A stretch of 10,215 nucleotides of DNA, from NCBI GenBank assembly GCA_017880705.1, contig JADGRS010000080.1, positions 1 to 10,215 on the forward strand, in the 5' to 3' direction. The DNA comes from Burkholderiales bacterium. GTDB lineage: Bacteria; Pseudomonadota; Gammaproteobacteria; Burkholderiales; Usitatibacteraceae. Under the pieces are notes generated by a model. That model was given only the letters and a program-made list of their open reading frames with translations. It had not been told where the DNA came from and searched no databases. Below, in pieces: positions 1-5,856 of this stretch; within the stretch, counting starts at the first letter, position 1, and every line of letters starts with the position of its first letter. A program made the translations under genes and the position numbers.

Positions 1-56
1 GGCTGTCGACGGCGAGCATGGCCACCGCCGTGATCGCGATGTTCGCGACTCTGTGA
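1..56 (+). CDS. Possible 3' end of an upstream plus-strand gene (partial)
   Basis: Reading the plus strand in the frame that ends at TGA (54-56) gives a short hydrophobic tail, LSTASMATAVIAMFATL, with almost every codon ending in G or C. This would fit the last helix of a membrane or exported protein that converges on soxA, with the two stop codons only 4 bases apart. The evidence is thin: only 17 codons are visible, and the opposite strand in the mirrored frame is also open and equally rich in G/C third positions. The minus strand could therefore instead continue the sox cluster leftward. No function can be assigned. Confidence 0.3.
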   Translation, partial: LSTASMATAVIAMFATL

Positions 57-60
57 GGCG

Positions 61-825
61 CTAGCGCCGCACGCCCGGCGCCATCGAGGCGAGTCCCTGG
101 GCGCGGTTGGCGAGGTACAGCTCGAGCGCGACGAGGTCCCGCGCGCCGAAGGGCGGCATCTCGGCGCGGACCCCGAAGTAGCACGCGCGCAGGCGCCGCT
201 CGAGGGAGCCCACGGCCTGCCATTCGAGGCGATAGGCGGGCCAGTCGACGGGCTGTCCCTGGCTCACCCTCTCAGCGTAGATCGTCCGTCCCCAGCTCGC
301 GTCGTGGCAATGGGTGCAGGCGAGGTTGAGCTGGCCCTGGCGCTCGAAGTAGATGCGCCGTCCGCGCTCGAAGTCCGAAGCCGCCGTGTCGATGCGCACT
401 GCCACGGGCATGCCGCGCGATTGCTTCGCGACATAGGCGCTCAGCGACAGCAGGTCCTGGGATTCCCACGGGAGCGCGGGAGCCTTCTGGTTATCGACGA
501 CGCACGCGTTGATGCGTTGCTCGACGTCCGCGACCCGCCCCAACGATTCCACGTATGCCGGATAGCGGGCGGCAACGCCCTTCATGGACTTCTCCGCGTC
601 CCCGTGGCACGCGGCGCAGCTCACGTTGCGCTCGCCGCGAGGCGACTTCCACAGTGCCGCGCCGCGATCGACCCATAGTGTCGCGGGGTTGGCGAAATCA
701 TCTGCCTGCATCGCACGCACGTCCGCGCTCTGGAACTCGATGCCGCTTCTCGGCGGCTGCGGCCCTTCGGCCCACGCCGGGATCGAAAACAGCAGGGCGA
801 GGGCAACTCGAAGAGCGCGGGCCAT
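61..825 (-). CDS. soxA: Sulfur oxidation c-type cytochrome SoxA (diheme)
   Basis: SoxA is the catalytic half of the periplasmic SoxXA cytochrome, which oxidatively joins a sulfur substrate such as thiosulfate to the cysteine of SoxY. The 254-residue protein starts with a Sec-type signal peptide (about residues 1-19, ending AWA). Two CxxCH heme sites are present, CAACH at 70-74 and CTHCH at 170-174, so this is the diheme form. Cys108 (in RINACVVDNQ) and Cys215 (in RACYFGVR) sit where the cysteine axial ligands of known SoxA proteins lie; the second is the active-site cysteine that carries a persulfide in characterised enzymes. The C-terminal stretch DLVALELYLANRAQGL is typical of the family. 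It is the last gene of the minus-strand run, starting 16 bases after soxZ ends, with no clear Shine-Dalgarno sequence. Nothing looks truncated. Family assignment is firm; the actual substrate is not proven, because the partner SoxY is atypical. Confidence 0.93.
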   Translation of the reverse strand: MARALRVALALLFSIPAWAEGPQPPRSGIEFQSADVRAMQADDFANPATLWVDRGAALWKSPRGERNVSCAACHGDAEKSMKGVAARYPAYVESLGRVADVEQRINACVVDNQKAPALPWESQDLLSLSAYVAKQSRGMPVAVRIDTAASDFERGRRIYFERQGQLNLACTHCHDASWGRTIYAERVSQGQPVDWPAYRLEWQAVGSLERRLRACYFGVRAEMPPFGARDLVALELYLANRAQGLASMAPGVRR

Positions 826-841
826 GGGAAGTCTCGAGCGC

Positions 842-1162
842 TCAGACCACCGTGACCATCGTCGCCACGCGCCCCTTTTCGCCGCGGTCGTCGCTCCATT
901 CGACGACGAGCTCGCCGCTCGCGTCGGCGGTCGTGAAGAAGGCGATGTAGGGATTGGCGGAGATGCCGGTACCCAGCTCGGCCCTGAAGATCTCGCGCCC
1001 GCCCAGGCGGCACGCGAGCTTGTCGACGATGTTGGCGGGAATCGACTGCCCGTCGAGGTTGCGGCGGAATCCCGTCTCCATCGGATGCTGCACCAGCACC
1101 CGCACCTCGAACGCTTCGCCGCGCTTCACGGTGGGGGGAACCTGCACCTTTCCGAGCATCAT
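842..1162 (-). CDS. soxZ: Sulfur carrier complex subunit SoxZ
   Basis: SoxZ pairs with SoxY to form the periplasmic carrier on which sulfur intermediates ride between Sox enzymes. The 106-residue protein has the usual SoxZ length and an all-beta character. Family signatures are visible: HPMETGFRR (26-34), IPANIVDKLACRLGG (41-55) with the conserved cysteine at 51, a SANPYIAF motif (69-76), and a C-terminal VEWSDDRGEKG segment (88-97). It has no signal peptide, as usual for SoxZ, which is exported in complex with SoxY. Two adjacent ATG codons (1162 and 1159) follow a strong AGGAGG ribosome site; the first lies 8 bases from it and is annotated here, the second is equally possible. The gene begins 12 bases after the soxY stop and ends 16 bases before soxA. 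Confidence 0.93.
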   Translation of the reverse strand: MMLGKVQVPPTVKRGEAFEVRVLVQHPMETGFRRNLDGQSIPANIVDKLACRLGGREIFRAELGTGISANPYIAFFTTADASGELVVEWSDDRGEKGRVATMVTVV

Positions 1163-1170
1163 GGGGCGGG

Positions 1171-1176
1171 CCTCCT
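1171..1176 (-). promoter_or_regulatory. Ribosome binding site of soxZ, overlapping the soxY stop
   Basis: On the minus strand the sequence reads TAGGAGG: the soxY stop codon TAG (1177-1175) runs directly into a perfect AGGAGG Shine-Dalgarno sequence, 8 bases before the first soxZ ATG. It is the clearest ribosome site in the operon. Most other genes here rely on overlapping start and stop codons or have weak sites, so soxZ may be translated at a higher rate or partly independently of soxY. Confidence 0.8.
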
Positions 1177-1633
1177 AGAGGAGCGACTCGTCGAGGCACG
1201 CGGCGGCCGTGACCAGCACGTCCATCGCGCCGATCACGAAGCGATCGCCGGAGAGCTCCGCGAGGGCCCTCACCTTCTGCGTTCCCGCGAGGCGCACGCG
1301 CGTCGTGACCTCGGCGCGGCCCGACTGCGCGTTCAAATGGAACGTCGCCACGAGCGGCCGCGGATTGCGCTCCGCGAAGATGTAGATCGCCTTCACGTAG
1401 TCGCCCGCGGTCATGGGGCTCGCGATGCGAATGCGCATCGGCACCGAGTTGCCGTTCTCGGCGATCTGCGGAAGGTCGATCTCGACGCCCTCCTCTCGCG
1501 GCGTCGTGCCGTGCGTCACCAGCAACAGGAGCGGCGTGATGTCCTGCGCGGGCTGGAAGCGCTGCGCACGGGAAGGCAGCGCGGCGCCCGCGAGCGCCGC
1601 GCCGGCGGCGGCCAGCGCGCGGCGGCGATTCAT
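1175..1633 (-). CDS. soxY: SoxY-like sulfur carrier with a non-canonical C-terminal arm
   Basis: SoxY carries covalently bound sulfur intermediates on a cysteine in a flexible C-terminal arm, normally ending GGCGG. This 152-residue protein has an arginine-rich signal sequence (NRRR, then an Ala-rich segment to about residue 23, SRA) that resembles a Tat signal. The SoxY core follows, including a PMRIRIASPMTAGDYVKAIYIFAERNPRP segment (65-93, in parts) and an immunoglobulin-like beta region. The end differs from the family rule: it reads VTAAACLDESLL, so the single arm cysteine (Cys146) is followed by six residues and lacks the flanking glycines. Reading the other two frames does not recover a GGCGG ending, so a simple frameshift does not explain it. 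The ATG overlaps the soxX stop (ATGA), with no good ribosome site, suggesting translational coupling. Assignment to the SoxY family is solid; conventional thiosulfate-carrier function is uncertain. Confidence 0.88.
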   Translation of the reverse strand: MNRRRALAAAGAALAGAALPSRAQRFQPAQDITPLLLLVTHGTTPREEGVEIDLPQIAENGNSVPMRIRIASPMTAGDYVKAIYIFAERNPRPLVATFHLNAQSGRAEVTTRVRLAGTQKVRALAELSGDRFVIGAMDVLVTAAACLDESLL

Positions 1634-2037
1634 TTCAAAGTCGCGAGCCATGCCACCACATCCTCGACCTGCTGCGCGTCGAGCGCGGGCTTGCCGCGAT
1701 ACTCTGGCGCCACGCGAACCATCCCCTCGACGCGATGAAAGGTCGGCATCACCGCATCGGGATTCACGCGCGTGATGTCGGCGATGCGCAACCGGATCTG
1801 TCCCGTGGTGAGGCGGGAGGCGACTCCCGCGAGCGAAGGCCCGACGTTGCCCGCGCCCTCGATCCCCGGGGCCCCATGGCACAGGATGCAACGCCCGACG
1901 TCGCGCGAGGCGAACACCTCGCGCCCTCTCGCCGCGTCACCCGTGGGCGCGAAAGGCGCATCGATCGCATCGCGCCGATGCGCATCCGTGGCGCACGAGG
2001 CCATCGCGAGGAGCACGGCCGCGCCGATCCATCTCAC
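1630..2037 (-). CDS. soxX: Sulfur oxidation c-type cytochrome SoxX (monoheme), possibly a lipoprotein
   Basis: SoxX is the small cytochrome c partner of SoxA; it takes electrons from the SoxA reaction and passes them to the respiratory chain. The 135-residue protein has a single heme site CILCH (50-54), the family pattern GNVGPSLAGVASR (63-75), and a likely axial methionine in NPDAVMPTF (Met97). The ending YRGKPALDAQQVEDVVAWLATLK, from about 113, is strongly SoxX-like. The start chosen is GTG at 2037-2035, whose last bases overlap the TGA of the upstream molybdopterin subunit (GTGA). It places a hydrophobic leader directly at the N-terminus, ending LAMASC with a cysteine at 15 that resembles a lipobox, although Met at -3 is unusual. 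The open frame continues upstream inside the preceding gene, but that part is a shadow. The stop overlaps the soxY start by 4 bases. Confidence 0.92.
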   Translation of the reverse strand: MRWIGAAVLLAMASCATDAHRRDAIDAPFAPTGDAARGREVFASRDVGRCILCHGAPGIEGAGNVGPSLAGVASRLTTGQIRLRIADITRVNPDAVMPTFHRVEGMVRVAPEYRGKPALDAQQVEDVVAWLATLK

Positions 2038-4181
2038 GCGTTGCGGACGTCGTTGTCCTTGAGCGGCAGCGAGCGGATGCGCTTGCCGGTCGCGGCGAAG
2101 ACCGCATTGCAGACTGCCGGGACGACGTTGAGCGCCCCCGGCTCCCCGTGCCCACCCCAGAAGCCGCCCGTCGGCACGAGCACCGTCTCGACCCTCGGCA
2201 TCTCCTGGATGTGCGGGATCCTGAAATCGTGGAAATTCGATTCCTGGATGCGCCCGTCCTTCAGCGTATGTCCCTCGTAGAATTGCCCCAGGCAGAAGAT
2301 CACGTTGCCCTCGGCCTGCGCGCGGCACGCGTCGGGATTCACGACGTAGCCCGAGTCGATGGCGAACACCACGCGATGCACGTTGATCCTGCCTTCGTTC
2401 ACCGACACCTCGGCGACCATCGCGGTGTAGCTTCCGAATCCGTCGGACTGTGCGAGGCCGCGATAGACGCCGGCGGGAAGCGGGCTTCCCCAACCCGCCA
2501 CCCTCGCCGCGGCCTCGAGCACCAGGCGGTTCTTGTCGCCGGGCTTCAGCATCGCGAGGCGGAATTCCAGCGGATCCTTGCCCGCGGCGTGGGCCACCTC
2601 GTCGATGAAGCTCTCGCGGTAGAAGGAGTTCTGCAATCCCGGCGCGCGCCAGAATCCGACCGGAACGTGGGGGTTGCGCATCGCATACTCGACGAGCTGA
2701 TTGGGCGTCGTGTAGGGCGAATCGTTGAAGGTGCGAACGGCCGTGGAGTCGATGCCCTTGTCGATGCCCTCGGGACGCAGCAGCGCGAGGATCGAGGGGC
2801 ACGCGATCACCGTGTGCATCGCGACCATGTTGCCCTGCGCGTCGAGGCCCGCCTTCATCCGCGCCCGCGACGCGGGACGGTAGAAGCCGTGCTGCATGTC
2901 CTCCTCGCGCGACCAGATGAGCTTCACGGGGCGGCCCGGGAACTGCTTCGCGATGGCGACGGACTGCTTCACGTAATCCTGCGGCGCGCCGCGCCGGCCG
3001 AAGCCGCCGCCGAGCATCGCCTTGTGCACTTCGACCTGTTCCAGGGGAAGGCCCGCGGCCTCGGCCGCGGCGGCGATCGAGGCCTCTCCGTTCTGCGTCG
3101 ATGTCCACACATCGAGCGTGCCGTCCTGCTTGAACCAGGCGGTCGAGGTCATCGGCTCCATCGTCGCGTGGCTGAGGTACGGCGACGCATATTCCGCCTC
3201 GACGACCTTCGCCGCCGTGGCGAGCGCCGCGGGCACGTCGCCTGTCTTGCGCGCCGTCGGCAAGTCCTTCGCGTCGAGCCCCTCCTTGAAGAGGGCCGTG
3301 ATGGTGTCGCTCGAGACCGCGCCGTTCGATCCCTCGTCCCAATCGATCTTCAACGCCTTCGCCGCCTGGTTCGAGCGCCAGCAGTTGTCGGCGACCACGG
3401 CGACCCCGCCGTCGCCCTTGACGATCCCCTTCACGCCGCGCATCTTATCGGCGGCCTTCGAATCGACGCCCTTCACCTTGCCGAGGAAGACGGGGCTCTG
3501 CACGATCGAGGCGTGCAGCATGTTCGGCAGCTGCACGTCGACGCCGTAGATGGGCTTCCCGGCGACCTTGTCGGGCATCTCGAGGCGCTTCATCGACTTG
3601 CCGGCGATCTTCCAGTCCTTGGGATCGCGAAGCGGCACGTCCTTGGGGGTCTCGAGCTTGTTCGCGGCGGCGGCGACCTTGCCGTAGGTGACCTTGCGGC
3701 CCGACGGCCCGTGAGTGATGACGCCCGCGGACGCGCTGCATTCGGCCGAGGGAACTTCCCACTGCGTCGCGGCGGCGGACACGAGCATGGTGCGCGCGCT
3801 CGCGCCGGATTTGCGCAGGTATTCCTGCGAAGTGCGCACGCCCGCGCTGCCACCCGTGGACATCGATCCCCAGATGCGCTTCCTCTTGATGTGCTCGTTG
3901 GGCGAGACGAACTCCGTCGAGACGTTGGCCCAGTCGCAGTCGAGCTCCTCGGCCACGAGCTGCGCGAGTCCCGTGAGGCTTCCCTGTCCCATCTCCGAGC
4001 GCGCGATGCGGATCACGACGCGATCGTCGGGGTAGATGAGGATCCAATGGGTGACTTCCGGCGCGGTCGCGCCCTGCGCCTGCGCGAGGGCGGCGCCGGC
4101 GATGGAGAACTCGAGCGCGAGCCCGCCGCCGACGGCGGCGCCGGCCTTCAGGAATTCACGGCGATCGATGGCGATGTTCAT
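2034..4181 (-). CDS. Molybdopterin-binding large subunit of a xanthine dehydrogenase-family oxidoreductase (isoquinoline 1-oxidoreductase/aldehyde dehydrogenase type)
   Basis: This 715-residue protein resembles the large subunit of isoquinoline 1-oxidoreductase (IorB, COG1529). Such enzymes hydroxylate aldehydes or N-heterocycles at a molybdenum cofactor and pass electrons through the [2Fe-2S] subunit to a cytochrome c rather than to NAD. The N-terminus carries a twin-arginine signal, DRREFLK (6-12), then a hydrophobic Ala/Gly stretch to about residue 33, so the folded holoenzyme should be exported to the periplasm. Family features follow: SEMGQGSLTGL (62-72), STGGSAGVRTS (108-118), a glycine-rich cofactor motif GGGFGRRG (391-398), PVGFWRAPG, and GGHGEPG near the end, whose Glu680 matches the catalytic glutamate of the family. 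Length is normal. It starts 9 bases after the small-subunit gene behind a G-rich ribosome site (GGGGG), and its stop overlaps the soxX start. Substrate cannot be read from sequence; no FAD subunit is encoded nearby. Confidence 0.92.
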   Translation of the reverse strand: MNIAIDRREFLKAGAAVGGGLALEFSIAGAALAQAQGATAPEVTHWILIYPDDRVVIRIARSEMGQGSLTGLAQLVAEELDCDWANVSTEFVSPNEHIKRKRIWGSMSTGGSAGVRTSQEYLRKSGASARTMLVSAAATQWEVPSAECSASAGVITHGPSGRKVTYGKVAAAANKLETPKDVPLRDPKDWKIAGKSMKRLEMPDKVAGKPIYGVDVQLPNMLHASIVQSPVFLGKVKGVDSKAADKMRGVKGIVKGDGGVAVVADNCWRSNQAAKALKIDWDEGSNGAVSSDTITALFKEGLDAKDLPTARKTGDVPAALATAAKVVEAEYASPYLSHATMEPMTSTAWFKQDGTLDVWTSTQNGEASIAAAAEAAGLPLEQVEVHKAMLGGGFGRRGAPQDYVKQSVAIAKQFPGRPVKLIWSREEDMQHGFYRPASRARMKAGLDAQGNMVAMHTVIACPSILALLRPEGIDKGIDSTAVRTFNDSPYTTPNQLVEYAMRNPHVPVGFWRAPGLQNSFYRESFIDEVAHAAGKDPLEFRLAMLKPGDKNRLVLEAAARVAGWGSPLPAGVYRGLAQSDGFGSYTAMVAEVSVNEGRINVHRVVFAIDSGYVVNPDACRAQAEGNVIFCLGQFYEGHTLKDGRIQESNFHDFRIPHIQEMPRVETVLVPTGGFWGGHGEPGALNVVPAVCNAVFAATGKRIRSLPLKDNDVRNA

Positions 4182-4190
4182 GGCGGCCCC

Positions 4191-4688
4191 CTATGCCTTC
4201 TGTCCGTTGGGAAGCAGGACCGGCTCGGGCGACGCGGCGACCTGCGTCCCGGCGGCCGCGTGGATGGCCTTGCGGACCCGCGCGTAGGTTCCGCAGCGGC
4301 AGAGGTTGGTCATCGCGGCATCGATATCCGCATCCGTCGGCTTGGATTTCTTCTCGAGGAGCGCGGTCGCCGCCATGATCATGCCGACCTGGCAGTAGCC
4401 GCACTGCGGCACCTCGTGCTCCAGCCACGCCTGCTGCACGCGCGTGAGGCCCCTGGCGCCCAGGCCCTCGATGGTGACGACCTTCTTCCCGGCGAGCGAT
4501 CCGACCGGCGTCACGCACGAGCGCACCGCCTGCCCGTCGACATGCACGGTGCACGCGCCGCACTGCGCGATGCCGCAACCGTACTTGGTGCCTGCGAGCT
4601 TCAGCTCGTCGCGAAGAACCCACAGCAAGGGCATCTCGGGCTCGACGTCGACGTTCTGCGCGCGGCCGTTCACGTTCAGCTTGATCAT
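4191..4688 (-). CDS. [2Fe-2S]-binding small subunit of the molybdenum hydroxylase (IorA-like)
   Basis: This 165-residue protein is the electron-transfer subunit paired with the downstream molybdopterin subunit. The N-terminal plant-ferredoxin-like domain has Cys38, Cys43, Cys46 and Cys58 (CGIAQCGAC, then SC), and the C-terminal helical domain has Cys96, Cys99, Cys130 and Cys132 (CGYC and CRC). This is the complete eight-cysteine set for the two [2Fe-2S] clusters of this family. There is no signal peptide, so export would be in complex with the Tat-bearing large subunit, as known for related enzymes. The frame stays open for 36 codons upstream of the chosen ATG, but [10 protein letters not shown] matches the usual family start, and the upstream part overlaps the preceding gene. 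A weak GGTGA lies just before the ATG. It is separated from the preceding gene by 52 bases, the widest gap in the minus-strand run. Confidence 0.93.
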   Translation of the reverse strand: MIKLNVNGRAQNVDVEPEMPLLWVLRDELKLAGTKYGCGIAQCGACTVHVDGQAVRSCVTPVGSLAGKKVVTIEGLGARGLTRVQQAWLEHEVPQCGYCQVGMIMAATALLEKKSKPTDADIDAAMTNLCRCGTYARVRKAIHAAAGTQVAASPEPVLLPNGQKA

Positions 4689-4723
4689 GGTGTCACCGCA
4701 AGGGTTCGTGAAGGGGAGTTGCG

Positions 4724-4729
4724 ATTCTA
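4724..4729 (-). promoter_or_regulatory. Candidate -10 element upstream of the Mo-hydroxylase/sox genes
   Basis: In the 52-base gap the minus strand contains TAGAAT, five of six matches to the sigma-70 -10 consensus, about 35 bases before the iorA-like ATG and in an unusually A/T-rich spot for this sequence. No recognisable -35 hexamer lies 16-18 bases upstream. It could be a weak internal promoter allowing the Mo-hydroxylase and sox genes to be transcribed apart from the genes before them, or it could be chance. Confidence 0.25.
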
Positions 4730-4740
4730 ATCCTTCCGGC

Positions 4741-5856
4741 TCAGCCGCCGCCGGGGGCCAGCGAGCCCATGGGGGGCAACGCCGGGCGCGCGCCACGCAC
4801 CACCGGCAGCTGCGACCAGTTGCCCGTCTGGACGGCCGTGCGCAGCATGTCCTGGTACTGCGACATCAACTGGGAATCGTTGGGCGAAGCGCCGTAATAG
4901 TAGATGTAGTCCGCGAGGCTCATGGCGGCGCAGTGGCCCTGGTACGCGCAACCCGAAAGCACGCGCGGGTTCGTGCCGTCGCACGGATAGCCGTAGTCGC
5001 ACGCGACGAGCTGCCAGGCCTGCATGAACGCGCGGGCCTCGACGATCGCGCCATCCGTTCCCGCTCCCACCGCGAAATTGTTCCAGGGAGTCGACAGGAT
5101 GCGCCCCGCGATGATCATCGCTTCGGGGTCGCGCGAGCCCGCGAGAGCCTGCACGCTGGCGACCTGCGCGTCGCTCAACGTGACGGTGGTATTGCGACCC
5201 CATTGGCCCTGGGACGCCGAGGCGCGCCGCTCGGCCCACAGCTGCTGCTCGAGCGAGAGAGCCTGCGCCTTGGCGTCGCCGCCGGCCGCGGCATTCGCGA
5301 GCAGCTTGTCGAGGTCGGCCTGGGCGATGGTGATGCCTTCCATGCCGGCGCAGCGATTCGCGGCAACGTCGTCGTACGCGGCGATGCGCTTGTCGCGCAT
5401 CGGATCGGTGTCCGGAATCGACGCGATGAAGTCCTCGCGCTTCTGCCCCGAGCCCGGGGGCGGCGGCGCGCGCCCGGTGCGATCGGGGACATTCGCGCAG
5501 CGGCGCAGCATCTCGTACATCACGTACCAGCCCTCGGGCGTCTGCGCTTCGGGCCCGTTCCTGATTCGATCGTAGAGCGCCTTGAAGCTCTTCGCGCGGA
5601 GGAACTCCCCCTGCAGCGTGACGCGCTGCACCTTGGCGGCTGCTGCGCTCCTCAAGGGATTGGCTTGTGGATCGATCGACAGCACCGAGGCCGCGGAGAG
5701 CTTCGATGGCGCGACCCTGGACGACGCGGAGGGGCTCGCGGCGCCGCTCTCCTGCGCCGGCGAGAGATCGGAGAGCTCGGGAGGACGCACCAGCAACCAC
5801 GCGCCGGCGAGCGTCGCCAGGGCGAGGAGGAGCAAGGCGGGGGCGCGATGCTTCAT
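4741..5856 (-). CDS. Secreted or membrane-anchored six-cysteine protein of unknown function (paralog 2)
   Basis: I do not recognise a named family. The 371-residue protein begins with a signal peptide or signal anchor (residues 4-22, [19 protein letters not shown]), then a low-complexity Ser/Ala/Pro stretch to about 55, an Arg/Ala-rich helical middle part and a cysteine-rich C-terminal part. Six cysteines lie outside the leader: 120, 169, 286, 292, 303 and 309. The last four form CDYGYPC plus SGCAYQGHC, followed by [17 protein letters not shown]. All six align with the cysteines of the protein encoded at 7509-8612, so the two are paralogs, and an even number in an exported protein suggests three disulfides. 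The tail is Pro/Gly-rich. The ATG overlaps the TGA of the GMC oxidoreductase gene (ATGA), with no ribosome site, implying coupled translation. The helical middle might be a divergent repeat fold, but that is a guess. Confidence 0.85.
   Translation of the reverse strand: MKHRAPALLLLALATLAGAWLLVRPPELSDLSPAQESGAASPSASSRVAPSKLSAASVLSIDPQANPLRSAAAAKVQRVTLQGEFLRAKSFKALYDRIRNGPEAQTPEGWYVMYEMLRRCANVPDRTGRAPPPPGSGQKREDFIASIPDTDPMRDKRIAAYDDVAANRCAGMEGITIAQADLDKLLANAAAGGDAKAQALSLEQQLWAERRASASQGQWGRNTTVTLSDAQVASVQALAGSRDPEAMIIAGRILSTPWNNFAVGAGTDGAIVEARAFMQAWQLVACDYGYPCDGTNPRVLSGCAYQGHCAAMSLADYIYYYGASPNDSQLMSQYQDMLRTAVQTGNWSQLPVVRGARPALPPMGSLAPGGG

Noticed and set aside
34..48. TCGCGA-TGT-TCGCGA inverted repeat downstream of soxA as a terminator
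   Set aside because: TCGCGA is itself palindromic, the loop is only three bases, no T tract follows, and the stretch may be coding on the plus strand.
1160..1215. Frameshift at the end of soxY hiding a GGCGG motif
   Set aside because: Reading the other two minus-strand frames through this stretch gives no Gly-Gly-Cys-Gly-Gly, and the stop is followed directly by a perfect ribosome site for soxZ, so the gene end looks natural.
2038..3342. Long upstream extension of the soxX reading frame (about 435 extra codons)
   Set aside because: It runs through the Mo-hydroxylase gene in another frame and has shadow-like composition. Only the part from the GTG at 2037 matches SoxX.
2034..4688. Three-subunit CO dehydrogenase/xanthine dehydrogenase with an FAD subunit
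   Set aside because: No FAD-binding medium subunit is encoded beside the [2Fe-2S] and Mo subunits, and the Tat signal on the large subunit fits the two-subunit isoquinoline oxidoreductase type instead.
2148..4730. Very long plus-strand open frame (860 codons) opposite the Mo hydroxylase genes, with similar ones at 584-1738, 4444-6138 and 6810-8375
   Set aside because: The predicted proteins are Arg/His/Ala/Leu-rich with no recognisable motif, and they lie antisense to genes with clear family signatures. Long antisense frames are expected in G+C-rich DNA.
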